Source of the DNA: Catalinimonas alkaloidigena
GTDB taxonomy: Bacteria; Bacteroidota; Bacteroidia; Cytophagales; Flexibacteraceae
Assembly (NCBI RefSeq): GCF_900100765.1
Contig: NZ_FNFO01000004.1
Span: 682,001-746,000, forward strand
Reading direction: 5' to 3'
Length of the DNA stretch: 64,000 bases
The notes beneath the pieces were generated by a model that had not been told where the DNA came from, did no database searches, and worked only from the letters and a program-made list of their open reading frames with translations. Below, one piece after another: positions 1 through 8,382 of the stretch. Both the position numbers and the translations under genes were made by a program. Position 1 is the stretch's first letter. Every line of letters starts with the position of its first letter.

Positions 1-1
1 C

Positions 2-823
2 TGGGTGAGCTACCTGGCCATGGTGCAACTGGCCGAAGGAAAAGCCGTGGAAGTGAGCGGTTCGCTGGAAAATCAGTTTAAGGTGACGCCGGAGCAACTG
101 GAAGAGGCCATTACGTCCAAAACCCGCCTGATCATGTTCTCGTCGCCCTGCAACCCGACAGGATCGGTGTTTACGCGCGACGAACTGAAGGCGCTGGCCG
201 ACGTTGTGGCCCGTCATGAAGATGTGTTTGTGATCTCCGACGAGATTTACGAGTACATCAACTTCTCGGGGAACCACGCCAGCATTGCCGAATTCGAAGA
301 AATTAAAGACCGCGTGATCGTGGTGAACGGCTTTGCCAAAGGGTTTGCCATGACCGGCTGGCGCCTGGGCTACATCGCGGCCCCCACGTGGTTGGCCAAA
401 GCCTGCGACAAATACCAGGGTCAGGTGACTTCGGGTGCAAACTCGATGGCACAGCGGGCGGGTATCGTGGCGCTGGAAGGCGACATGCAAGCCACCAAAC
501 AGATGGCCGAAGCCTACAAACGGCGGCGTGATCTGGTGCTGGAACTGTTGAAAGACGTGCCGGGCGTGAAGACCTACCTGCCGGAAGGTGCCTTCTACCT
601 GTTCCCCGACATCAGCGCATTTTTCGGGAAGCGCAACGGCGACCAGGTGATTCGGAATGCCGACGATATGTCGATGTACCTGCTGAACGAGGCGCACGTG
701 TCGACCGTGCCAGGCGAAGCGTTCGGGAATCCGAACTGCATCCGGATGTCGTTTGCGGCTTCGGACGAAGATTTGCGGGAAGCCATGCGGCGGATTCGCG
801 AAGCGCTCGGCAAACTGAGCTAG
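2..823 (+). CDS. Class I PLP-dependent aminotransferase (aspartate aminotransferase type), 5' partial
   Basis: Fold-type I PLP enzyme that moves an amino group between an amino acid, probably aspartate or a related one, and a 2-oxo acid in the cytosol. The window opens inside the gene: the reading frame begins WVSYLAMVQLAEGKAV, matching the mid-N-terminal stretch of AspC-type enzymes, so roughly 120 residues lie upstream. Visible motifs are CNPTGSVFT, ISDEIYEYI (Asp and Tyr that hold PLP), the Schiff-base Lys in NGFAKGFAMTGWRLGY, and a late Arg in CIRMSFAAS that binds the substrate carboxylate. Family assignment is firm. Substrate specificity (Asp, aromatic or Ala) is inferred only. A strong hairpin terminator follows. 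Confidence 0.93.
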   Translation, partial: WVSYLAMVQLAEGKAVEVSGSLENQFKVTPEQLEEAITSKTRLIMFSSPCNPTGSVFTRDELKALADVVARHEDVFVISDEIYEYINFSGNHASIAEFEEIKDRVIVVNGFAKGFAMTGWRLGYIAAPTWLAKACDKYQGQVTSGANSMAQRAGIVALEGDMQATKQMAEAYKRRRDLVLELLKDVPGVKTYLPEGAFYLFPDISAFFGKRNGDQVIRNADDMSMYLLNEAHVSTVPGEAFGNPNCIRMSFAASDEDLREAMRRIREALGKLS

Positions 824-857
824 TACGCGTCTCTCCTTTTCGGAAATAATTGTGTAG

Positions 858-891
858 AATAGCGACGGACCCATCCGTCGCTATTATTTTT
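858..891 (+). terminator. Rho-independent terminator after the aminotransferase
   Basis: A perfect 12-bp stem (AATAGCGACGGA pairing with TCCGTCGCTATT, 858-869 with 874-885) with a CCCA loop, followed by a T-rich run. It lies 35 bases past the aminotransferase stop and separates it from the heptose kinase gene. Confidence 0.85.
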
Positions 892-963
892 ACAGCCCCT
901 TCGTAATCAGCCTCCTCCGGGGTGACCTCGACCGGGATCTGCAACGCTAACTGTATCTTCTGT

Positions 964-2001
964 ATGCCCTACACTTCTCTCCGTGATGTCTTCGATGCCT
1001 TCCGTAACCTGAAGGTGTTGATCATCGGGGATGTGATGGTGGATTCGTACCTCTGGGGAAAGGTGGACCGGATTTCGCCTGAAGCGCCCGTTCCCATCAT
1101 CAGCGTCAAGCAACGAGAGAAACGCCTCGGCGGTGCCGGCAACGTCGCGCTGAATGTACAGGCCCTTGGGGCAACCCCGATGCTGGCCTCGGTCATAGGC
1201 GAAGATGCCGACGGCGACGAACTGGTTCAGTTGCTGTCGCAACAGCAGCTCACCACCGAAGCCATTGCGCGCAGTGCTTCGCGGATTACGACCATCAAAC
1301 ACCGCATCATCTCAGGTTCGCACCACATGCTCCGGATCGATTCGGAAGACGATTCGCCCCTGCCTCCGGAAGACCGGCAGCGGTTGCTGGACATTATCCT
1401 CGCACAACTTCCTCATTGCCACGTGGTGATTTTCGAAGACTACGACAAGGGCGTGCTGGGCGAAGAACTGATTCAGGAGGTTATTGCGGCAGCACGGCGG
1501 CTAGCCATCCCGACGGTGGTCGATCCGAAAAAACGCAACTTCCGGGCGTACCGGCAGGCGACGCTGTTCAAGCCTAACCTGAAAGAACTGCGCGAGGGCA
1601 TGCACCTGGACCTGCATCCGCAGCGCCCCGAGAGCCTGGCGGCGGCCGTGGCACAGCTACAAGAGCAAATGGACCTGGAGGGCGTTTTGCTCACCCTTTC
1701 AGAGCATGGCATGTACCTGCAAACGCATCAGGAACACCACCGGGTCCCGGCGCACCTGCGGACCATTGCCGACGTGTCGGGGGCGGGCGATACGGTCGTG
1801 AGTGTGGCGGCGGTCTGCCTGGCGCTGGCCTTGCCGGGACGCCTGCTGCTCGAACTTGCCAACCTGGCCGGAGGGCTGGTCTGCGAGGCGGTAGGCGTGG
1901 TGCCCATTGCGCAGCAGCAGTTCCTTGCGGAGGCAGAACGCAACCAGTTATTCCGCCACTATTCCTCTTCTCAACACAGTACGGCAACGCATGGGCATTG
2001 A
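964..2001 (+). CDS. rfaE1: D-glycero-beta-D-manno-heptose-7-phosphate kinase (HldE N-terminal/RfaE1 type)
   Basis: PfkB/ribokinase-family sugar kinase that phosphorylates heptose 7-phosphate to the 1,7-bisphosphate on the route to ADP-heptose for LPS. Evidence is VLIIGDVMVDSYLWGKVDRISPEAPVP at the N-terminus (characteristic of RfaE), the GGAGNVALN glycine motif, and DVSGAGDTVVS with the catalytic Asp near residue 280. At 345 residues it has only the kinase half; the nucleotidyltransferase half of bifunctional HldE is absent and must be encoded elsewhere. ATG 964 is preferred over GTG 922 because family similarity starts just after it. The 3' end overlaps trkH by 11 bases, suggesting translational coupling to a functionally unrelated gene. 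Confidence 0.88.
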   Translation: MPYTSLRDVFDAFRNLKVLIIGDVMVDSYLWGKVDRISPEAPVPIISVKQREKRLGGAGNVALNVQALGATPMLASVIGEDADGDELVQLLSQQQLTTEAIARSASRITTIKHRIISGSHHMLRIDSEDDSPLPPEDRQRLLDIILAQLPHCHVVIFEDYDKGVLGEELIQEVIAAARRLAIPTVVDPKKRNFRAYRQATLFKPNLKELREGMHLDLHPQRPESLAAAVAQLQEQMDLEGVLLTLSEHGMYLQTHQEHHRVPAHLRTIADVSGAGDTVVSVAAVCLALALPGRLLLELANLAGGLVCEAVGVVPIAQQQFLAEAERNQLFRHYSSSQHSTATHGH

Positions 2002-3790
2002 GCAGCTGAACCGACGCCTCTACAGCAGTCGCGATTTTGTAGCCGATTTTCTACGCTACCTGACCATTCTGAACGTTACCGGAGCGCTGCTGTTGCTGAC
2101 GTACCGGTACGGCTTTGCCCTCAGCGGAGTCGAAAGCATCGCCCTGCTGCGCGGCTTCGACATCATCTTCACCATGTTCGTGGTGATCTACCTCGTGCGG
2201 GTATTTTACGCTTTCGAGCGGGCTGCGTTTATCCGCGAAACGTGGTTTGAGTGCATTCTGGTGTCTATTCTGTCCGTCGGGGGACTTATTAAATTCGTCA
2301 CGGGCGACCGCGTGCTGGAGATTTTGCTCTGGACTTTCAACATCTCGCAGTCGGACCGGACGTACCAGCTGGTCATTTCTCTGTTCATTCTGCTGCTGAG
2401 CAGCTTCGAACTGACCAAGGCCTCGCTCCAGATTTCGAACATTCAGATCAAACCCGCCACGCTGTTCATCGCCAGCTTTCTGCTGCTGATTTCGCTGGGC
2501 ACAGGTCTGCTGATGTTGCCCAACATGACGACCGCCCCCGGCAGCATGCCGTTTCTCGACGCCTTTTTTACGGCCACCAGTGCCGCCTGCGTAACGGGGC
2601 TGATCGTCGTCGATACGGCCACTTACTTTACGCTGAAAGGCCAGTGGATCATCATGGGACTGATTCAACTCGGGGGAATCGGGATTGTGACGTTCGCGAC
2701 GTTTTTTGCGGGACTGCTCACGCAACAGGTGGGGCTGAAACATCAGTCCATCATCCGTGAGCACCTCAGCAGCGAAACCTTGTTCGAAGCCAAAGGGCTG
2801 TTGCGGCGCGTCGTGACCATCACGCTCCTGATCGAATTTCTGGGCTTCGTGCTGATCTTTCTGACCTGGGGTGAAGAGGTAGAATTTGCTTCCGGTCGGC
2901 AAAAGATCTTTTTCTCGCTTTTTCACTCCATCTCGGCCTTCTGTAACGCCGGGTTCAGCCTCTTCTCCAACGGCCTCTACGAACTTCCCGTGCGCAATGC
3001 GTACGTCCTGCACGTGATCATCGCGGGCATCATCATTCTGGGCGGACTGGGCTTCAACGTCATCAACGACCTGTTCTCGATCCGCGCCCTGCGCGAACGC
3101 CTGGAAAAGCCCTGGAAAGACTGGACGCTGGGCACCAAGCTGGCGCTGTACGTATCGCTCGCGCTGATTCTGGTGGGCACGGTGCTGTTTATGGCCCTGG
3201 AGCGCAACCACCTGCTGGCCGACCACGCCCTGGTGCCGGCGCTGATTACGTCGTTCTTCCAGTCGGTGACGACTCGCACGGCGGGGTTCAACACGGTCGA
3301 TATGGCCGCGCTGTCCGAAGCAACGGTGATTATGTTTCTGGCGCTGATGTTCATCGGAGCCAGTCCCGGCTCGACGGGCGGCGGCATCAAGACCAACACG
3401 TTTTTTCTGATTACCGCCTCGGCCCTGTCGACCATCCGCACACGCACGGCCGTGGAGGTGGCGGGGCGCACCATTCCGAGCGAACTGCTGGCCAAAGCCT
3501 TTTCGGTCTTCGCGTTCGGCATCGCCTACAACCTGCTGGGCATCTTTCTGCTGACCATCACCGAACGGGGCAAACCCCTCATCGCCATCATGTTCGAACA
3601 GGTTTCGGCCTTCGCGACGGTTGGGCTCAGCATGGGCATCACCAGTTCGCTTTCGCCGCTGGGCAAGCTCATCATCATCTCCTCGATGTTCATCGGACGG
3701 GTCGGCACCATTACGCTGGCGCTGGCCGTCAGCAGCCGGGTGGCCAATTCGCAGTACCGCTACCCGACCGGCTACGTTATGGTGGGCTAG
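1991..3790 (+). CDS. trkH: TrkH/KtrB-family potassium transporter
   Basis: Integral membrane K+ channel subunit of the SKT superfamily. Four pore regions can be found: SAACVTGLIVVD, a second near NAGFSLFSNGLY, SVTTRTAGFNTVD and FEQVSAFATVGLSMG, each with the filter glycine; GASPGSTGGGIKTNTF is the typical segment just after the third pore's helix. An extra N-terminal region of about 150 residues adds hydrophobic segments before the core. ATG 1991 lies inside the heptose kinase 3' end and gives 599 residues. No TrkA/KtrA-type NAD-binding gating subunit lies next to it, so the partner is unlinked. Family is certain; TrkH versus KtrB subtype is less so. Confidence 0.9.
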   Translation: MGIEQLNRRLYSSRDFVADFLRYLTILNVTGALLLLTYRYGFALSGVESIALLRGFDIIFTMFVVIYLVRVFYAFERAAFIRETWFECILVSILSVGGLIKFVTGDRVLEILLWTFNISQSDRTYQLVISLFILLLSSFELTKASLQISNIQIKPATLFIASFLLLISLGTGLLMLPNMTTAPGSMPFLDAFFTATSAACVTGLIVVDTATYFTLKGQWIIMGLIQLGGIGIVTFATFFAGLLTQQVGLKHQSIIREHLSSETLFEAKGLLRRVVTITLLIEFLGFVLIFLTWGEEVEFASGRQKIFFSLFHSISAFCNAGFSLFSNGLYELPVRNAYVLHVIIAGIIILGGLGFNVINDLFSIRALRERLEKPWKDWTLGTKLALYVSLALILVGTVLFMALERNHLLADHALVPALITSFFQSVTTRTAGFNTVDMAALSEATVIMFLALMFIGASPGSTGGGIKTNTFFLITASALSTIRTRTAVEVAGRTIPSELLAKAFSVFAFGIAYNLLGIFLLTITERGKPLIAIMFEQVSAFATVGLSMGITSSLSPLGKLIIISSMFIGRVGTITLALAVSSRVANSQYRYPTGYVMVG

Positions 3791-3914
3791 ATTGACCGGG
3801 ATGCTCCTGGCATCCAAAATACTCCGGGGTTTTCGAGGCGGCTATCCATGAACAGGGCCAGAGCATGCTGCGCCATTCCGGCCTCTTACCCTCTTCTGGA
3901 TTTTTTCCCCGAGG

Positions 3915-3946
3915 TTTGGCAAACCACTGGGGCGGGGGTACGTTTG
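3915..3946 (+). promoter_or_regulatory. Bacteroidota-type promoter (TTTG-N20-TAnnTTTG) for the cupredoxin gene
   Basis: TTTG at 3915-3918 and TACGTTTG at 3939-3946, 20 bases apart, match the known -33/-7 consensus of the primary sigma factor in Bacteroidota. The -7 box ends 24 bases before the ATG at 3971. This is the best match of this kind seen in the window. Confidence 0.65.
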
Positions 3947-3970
3947 TAAGATAAACTATTAGCCTATCTT

Positions 3971-4501
3971 ATGTGTAAGTACCGTTTTCTGACTTTTGCT
4001 CCCCTCCTCGCGCTGCTGATTTTTGGTGCCTGTGCCAACGAAGACCGCAGCCGCAACACCGAACAAGATGAAATGGTCGTTTCGTCGGCGATCGAGGACG
4101 AAAGCACCGCCGCCGGCCCTGTCACCATTACCGTACGCGCCATCGGCAACAACATGGCCGAAATGGATTACGACCAGGAAGAGATTACCGTGCCGGCGGG
4201 TGCGGAAGTAACCGTTACGCTCGTCAACGAAGCCACCGATGCGTCGATGGTGCACAACATTGTGTTTGTAGAGAAAGGAAAGATGGAAGGCATTGCCCGG
4301 GCGGGCATTCAGGCCGGCCAGGAAAACGATTGGGTGCCTGACAATCCGGTGGTAATCGCCCACACCAAGCTGGCCAAACCCGGCGAATCGGTCACCGTTA
4401 CGTTTACCGCGCCTGCCGCCGGCGAGTACGAATTTGTCTGTACCTACCCAGGGCACTGGCAGAAGATGAACGGCAAATTCATCGTAAAAGGCAACGCATA
4501 A
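3971..4501 (+). CDS. Lipid-anchored type I copper protein (plastocyanin/azurin-like cupredoxin)
   Basis: Small blue-copper electron carrier predicted to sit as a lipoprotein in the periplasm. Residues 1-21 are an SPII signal peptide with lipobox IFGAC (Cys21). The mature domain spans about 50-176. Copper ligands are readable as His95 (VHNIVF) and Cys157/His162/Met166 ([10 protein letters not shown]), the standard His-Cys-His-Met set. The domain resembles azurin or auracyanin rather than nitrosocyanin. Its partner is not evident: the neighbours trkH and rimK give no redox context. A recognisable promoter lies just upstream and a hairpin just downstream, so it is probably monocistronic. Confidence 0.88.
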   Translation: MCKYRFLTFAPLLALLIFGACANEDRSRNTEQDEMVVSSAIEDESTAAGPVTITVRAIGNNMAEMDYDQEEITVPAGAEVTVTLVNEATDASMVHNIVFVEKGKMEGIARAGIQAGQENDWVPDNPVVIAHTKLAKPGESVTVTFTAPAAGEYEFVCTYPGHWQKMNGKFIVKGNA

Positions 4502-4524
4502 GCGCGGCTTTTGCTGATTTATGG

Positions 4525-4542
4525 CCTGGCCGCAAGGCCAGG
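4525..4542 (+). terminator. Short GC hairpin between the cupredoxin gene and rimK
   Basis: CCTGGCC (4525-4531) pairs perfectly with GGCCAGG (4536-4542) around a GCAA tetraloop, followed by TTCTCTTA. A weak T-run makes it a probable but not classic terminator. It lies 23 bases after the cupredoxin stop. Confidence 0.5.
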
Positions 4543-4566
4543 TTCTCTTACCTAATTTCCTACTTT

Positions 4567-5481
4567 ATGAAAATCGCCATCCTTTCGCGGAACGCCAGCT
4601 TGTACTCTACTCGCCGTTTGGTCGAAGCTGCGCGCAAACGCGGTCACCACGCCGAAATCATCGATCACCTGAAGTGTGACCTGATTGCCGAGCAGAAAAA
4701 TCCTACCATCTACTACCGGGGGCGTTACCTGAACGACTTCGACGCCGTTATTCCGCGCATCGGGGCCTCGGTTACGTTCTACGGCTCGGCGGTGGTGCGT
4801 CAGTTCGAAATGATGAAGGTTTTCACGGCGGTAGAATCGCAGGCGTTGATCCGCTCGCGCGACAAACTTCGCAGCTTGCAGATCCTTTCGCGTGCGGGGC
4901 TGGGCCTGCCCAAGACGGTTTTCACCAACTATTCGAAAGACGTCGATCACATCATCGAGCAGGTGGGCGGTGCACCGCTGATCATCAAACTGCTGGAAGG
5001 CACCCAAGGGCTGGGCGTAGTACTGGCCGATAACCAGAAAGCCGCCAAATCGGTCATTGAAGCATTCAACGGCCTGAAGGCGCGGATCATCGTACAAGAA
5101 TTCATCAAAGAAGCAAAAGGGGCCGACATCCGTGCGTTTGTGGTCGACGGCGAAGTGGTAGGCGCGATGAAGCGCCAGGCGAAAGAAGGCGAATTCCGCT
5201 CTAACCTACACCGCGGGGGCTCGGCGGAAGTCATCAAACTCTCGCGTGCCGAAAAGAGCGCGGCCATTAAAGCAGCGTCGGCCATGGGGCTGGGCGTCGC
5301 CGGGGTGGACATGTTGCAGTCGGCGCGAGGCCCGCTTATCCTCGAAGTCAATTCGTCGCCCGGTCTGGAAGGCATCGAAAAGGCGACCGGCGTGGACGTT
5401 GCCGGTAAAATAGTGGAGTACCTAGAGCGCAACCGTGCGAAACACAAAAAGAAGAGCCAGAAGGACAAAGTGAACGCCTAA
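4567..5481 (+). CDS. rimK: RimK, ribosomal protein S6 glutamate ligase (ATP-grasp)
   Basis: ATP-grasp ligase that adds glutamates to the C-terminus of ribosomal protein S6. The 304-residue length matches the E. coli enzyme (about 300). N-terminal [18 protein letters not shown] and [16 protein letters not shown] are typical. The ATP-grasp core shows [16 protein letters not shown] (phosphate-binding loop), [21 protein letters not shown], and the metal-binding end [19 protein letters not shown]. The C-terminus is Lys-rich ([11 protein letters not shown]). The RimB protease and the modulator YbjN, found beside rimK in proteobacteria, are not adjacent here. Whether the real substrate in this lineage is S6 is inference. 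Confidence 0.92.
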   Translation: MKIAILSRNASLYSTRRLVEAARKRGHHAEIIDHLKCDLIAEQKNPTIYYRGRYLNDFDAVIPRIGASVTFYGSAVVRQFEMMKVFTAVESQALIRSRDKLRSLQILSRAGLGLPKTVFTNYSKDVDHIIEQVGGAPLIIKLLEGTQGLGVVLADNQKAAKSVIEAFNGLKARIIVQEFIKEAKGADIRAFVVDGEVVGAMKRQAKEGEFRSNLHRGGSAEVIKLSRAEKSAAIKAASAMGLGVAGVDMLQSARGPLILEVNSSPGLEGIEKATGVDVAGKIVEYLERNRAKHKKKSQKDKVNA

Positions 5482-5761
5482 ACTGGCTTTTTGCGACCGA
5501 ATGACCTCATGTAAGGTCCAGCATCAGATTGTGGTCACTCTAGTCTATCTGCCTGATTGCAAGGCAGTTCCACAACAAATTCACCTCCGACAGAATCGTC
5601 TTTTTTTTCTACGAACCAGGAGAAACAGACGATTTATCCATTTCTGCCGTAGGTACCCGTTATTTTTTTGATTTTCAATTACTTCCCGCCTTTCCTGGGC
5701 AGTAGGGACATCCATCGCTTCGTTCGTATATTTAACATTATATAAACCAAGAAGCGGTGTT

Positions 5762-6949
5762 ATGAAGACTTACAAGAAGATTTTCGCTTTTCTGGGAATA
5801 CGTCTTACCATGCTGGCGCTGTGTGGGTGCACCCCCGAACTGACGCACATCTACCCGGGTGCCCCGAATCTTTACCTACTTCAGACGCAACAAAGCAGCC
5901 TGCTTACGCACGAACAACTGGCCGAAAAATGGCCGGATCTGGTCAGCTCGCTCAACTACGACATCGACCTGTACCGCATCACCTACCGCACCACCAACAC
6001 CCAAGGCGATTCAGTTACGTCGTCGGCAGCCATTCTGGTCCCTCGCGCGAGTCGCGACCATCCGGTACTGATTTTTCAGGCCCCGCTGAACGGCAACGAC
6101 CTGGAATCCCCCTCGCATTTCAAGCCGGGCACTTCGGCACGCATTGCGGAAGTGATGGCGTCTAACGGGTTTATCACAGTCATTCCAGACGTTTCGGTCA
6201 CGTCGCTGGCCTACCACCACGCCACCACATCGGCGACCCACATGCTCCACCTGCTGCGCGCCACTCAGGAGTTTTGCTACAAAATGCAGATGCCACACAG
6301 CGATCGGCTGTTTTTGGCAGGATACGACGCCGGCGCGTACGCGACGCTGGCTACCCTGAAACTTCTGGAACAACAAGACGAAGAAGAATTTGAGTGGCAG
6401 CTTATCGCGTCGTCCGTGGGGGGTGGCGCCTACGATCTGCTCGGCACAATGCAGAGCCACCTCCAGGATACCACCCGCCCACTGATAAGCCCCGCGCGAC
6501 TGGCCCTGCAATGGGTTAGCTACAACGCCCTCTATACGTGGGAGCGCGCTCCCGAAACGGTATTTCAAGAACCGTACGCCCAACGGATTACGGCGGGGCT
6601 GTTCGACGGTACGCAGGCCCTGGACGCCATCGAGGCCCAACTCACACCCCACGTGAATGCGTTACTCACGCCTCAGTTTCTGGCCGACTTTCAGGGCAAC
6701 GGCGAGCCTGTGTTCAAGCAGGCGTTGCGCGATCAGAGTCAGCACCGGTGGCTACCGCAAACGCGGTTGCGCCTTTACCACGGCACCGCCGATCAGGTGG
6801 CTCCGTCGTCCAATGCCGAAGCCCTGTATAACCACGCGCAAACGCAGGGCGCCACGTCCGTGTCGTTTGTGCCGTTTGCAGACAGCACCCACGCGTCGGC
6901 CTACGCACCTTTTGTCTCGAACACCCTGAGTTGGTTCGGGCAAGATTAA
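5762..6949 (+). CDS. Lipid-anchored alpha/beta-hydrolase with Asp in the nucleophile position
   Basis: Secreted alpha/beta-hydrolase resembling the secretory-lipase or prolyl-oligopeptidase-like proteins of Bacteroidota. Residues 1-23 form a lipoprotein signal (LALCGC). The fold is supported by VLIFQAPLNG (oxyanion region), FITVIPDVSV, the nucleophile elbow LFLAGYDAGAYATL, then HGTADQVAP (Asp344) and DSTHAS (His377). The elbow is GYDAG rather than GYSxG: the expected Ser is Asp189 (codon GAC at 6326). The Asp-Asp-His set could act like the dehalogenase or epoxide-hydrolase triad, or the protein may be non-catalytic. The gene is flanked by a terminator and appears monocistronic. Confidence 0.8.
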   Translation: MKTYKKIFAFLGIRLTMLALCGCTPELTHIYPGAPNLYLLQTQQSSLLTHEQLAEKWPDLVSSLNYDIDLYRITYRTTNTQGDSVTSSAAILVPRASRDHPVLIFQAPLNGNDLESPSHFKPGTSARIAEVMASNGFITVIPDVSVTSLAYHHATTSATHMLHLLRATQEFCYKMQMPHSDRLFLAGYDAGAYATLATLKLLEQQDEEEFEWQLIASSVGGGAYDLLGTMQSHLQDTTRPLISPARLALQWVSYNALYTWERAPETVFQEPYAQRITAGLFDGTQALDAIEAQLTPHVNALLTPQFLADFQGNGEPVFKQALRDQSQHRWLPQTRLRLYHGTADQVAPSSNAEALYNHAQTQGATSVSFVPFADSTHASAYAPFVSNTLSWFGQD

Positions 6950-6986
6950 TACGCTTTTTTTGTACAGAACCATATCGTGTAGATCC

Positions 6987-7019
6987 AGCCCTGTTTCAGA
7001 AATGGAACAGGGCTTTTTT
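6987..7019 (+). terminator. Rho-independent terminator after the alpha/beta-hydrolase
   Basis: AGCCCTGTT (6987-6995) pairs with AACAGGGCT (7006-7014), followed by TTTTTT. It lies 37 bases past the hydrolase stop. Confidence 0.85.
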
Positions 7020-7203
7020 CTGGACGCTTTCCGCCGTTATCCGATTTTTTAGCGGCAAGAGGCCGCACGAGTTGCACGATACCCCGACGAAAGTGTATAT
7101 TGGTCCTTTCCGCCCCACCATCTTTCTATCCTTCTGGGAGACAGCGGCTTGTTGCAACCTGCCGAGTTCATTCATTTACTGGTCACCTTCAACACTCCTC
7201 CCT

Positions 7204-8382
7204 ATGTCGTCTGCCCTTGATCGCCGTACCTGGCTTAAATCCACCGCTCTGCTTACCGCCGGCCTGGCCGCTGCCCCCCTTCGCTGGTCCGACCTCCAGG
7301 CACGCCCCGCGGCAGTGCTGCAACGTCGTGCCGAAATGCTGGCGCACAACCAGTTCCGCCGGATGGCGCCCGACCTGCCCAAAATGCAGGCGCGTCTGCT
7401 GGCGAACGAAAATCCCTTCGGGCCGTCGCCCAAAGCCCTGCAGGCCATGACCGAAGCAATGTCCGAAAGTTGCCGCTACGCCTTTTTCGAGTTGCGCGAC
7501 CTCAAAAAACAGATCGCCGAAAAAGAAGGAGTGTCCGAAGACCACATCATGCTTTCGGCGGGCTCGTCCGATCTGCTGCTGTTGGCCGCCATGTATTATG
7601 GCAAACCGGGCAGCAGCATCCTGTCGGCCGATCCGAGCTACACCGACCTGATGGAAGCGGCCGTAGAACTGGGGGCCGGCTGGGAAAAAGTCCCCCTGAC
7701 CAAGGACTATGCCCACGACCTCGACGCCATGGCGAAGCGGGTCTCCGACAACACTAGTCTGGTCTACATCTGCAACCCCAACAACCCCACCGGGACCATC
7801 GTCGATCCTGCCCAGCTGAAAGCATTTTGTGCCAGCGTGGGGAAGAAAAAACCGGTCTTCGTCGATGAGGCCTACATCCATTACACCGGCGACGCGCCGG
7901 CGCACTCCATGATCGCGAGCGTACGCGACGGGCACAACGTGCTGGTGGCCCGGACCTTTTCGAAGGTCTACGGCATGGCCGGTTTGCGGGCGGGCTACCT
8001 GGTGGCGCCCCCGGCGGTGATTGAAGACCTTTCCAAATTCGCGTCCAATGGGTGGGATCTTTCGGTGCTGACGCTGCGGGCGGTGCTGGCCTCCTACCAG
8101 GACGATGCGTTCGTCACGGACTGCGTCCAGAAAAACCAGGAGGCCCGCGAGTTTGTCTACCAGACCCTGAAAGCGATGGATTACGAGTACGTCCCGTCGC
8201 ACACCAATTTTGTGCTGTTCCCCTTACGGATGCAAGGACAGCAGTTTTTCCAGCAGATGATGGCCAAAGGCGTCGGCATTCGCTTCTGGGAGTTTAACCG
8301 GCAGCACTGGTGTCGCGTCAGCATGGGCAAAATGGACGACATGCAGCTCTTCGCCAACGCATTCCGCGAGGTAGTCAGTTGA
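7204..8382 (+). CDS. Tat-exported histidinol-phosphate-aminotransferase-like PLP enzyme
   Basis: Fold-type I aminotransferase of the HisC-like group. ATG 7204 gives 392 residues starting MSSALDRRTWLKSTALLTAG, a twin-arginine signal, so a cofactor-loaded enzyme is apparently exported folded. Core motifs are LLANENPFGPSPKAL, CNPNNPTGTIVD, VFVDEAYIHYT and the Schiff-base segment RTFSKVYGMAGLRAGY. His biosynthesis needs a cytosolic enzyme, so the Tat signal argues for another role, perhaps on periplasmic amino acids or peptidoglycan-derived amines; that is inference. It is coupled to the next gene, a secreted M20 peptidase, whose start overlaps this stop. Confidence 0.85.
   Translation: MSSALDRRTWLKSTALLTAGLAAAPLRWSDLQARPAAVLQRRAEMLAHNQFRRMAPDLPKMQARLLANENPFGPSPKALQAMTEAMSESCRYAFFELRDLKKQIAEKEGVSEDHIMLSAGSSDLLLLAAMYYGKPGSSILSADPSYTDLMEAAVELGAGWEKVPLTKDYAHDLDAMAKRVSDNTSLVYICNPNNPTGTIVDPAQLKAFCASVGKKKPVFVDEAYIHYTGDAPAHSMIASVRDGHNVLVARTFSKVYGMAGLRAGYLVAPPAVIEDLSKFASNGWDLSVLTLRAVLASYQDDAFVTDCVQKNQEAREFVYQTLKAMDYEYVPSHTNFVLFPLRMQGQQFFQQMMAKGVGIRFWEFNRQHWCRVSMGKMDDMQLFANAFREVVS

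Noticed and set aside
2051-3817. 588-codon ORF on - opposite trkH
   Set aside because: Antisense to a full TrkH with all pore motifs; the translation is low-complexity charged sequence.
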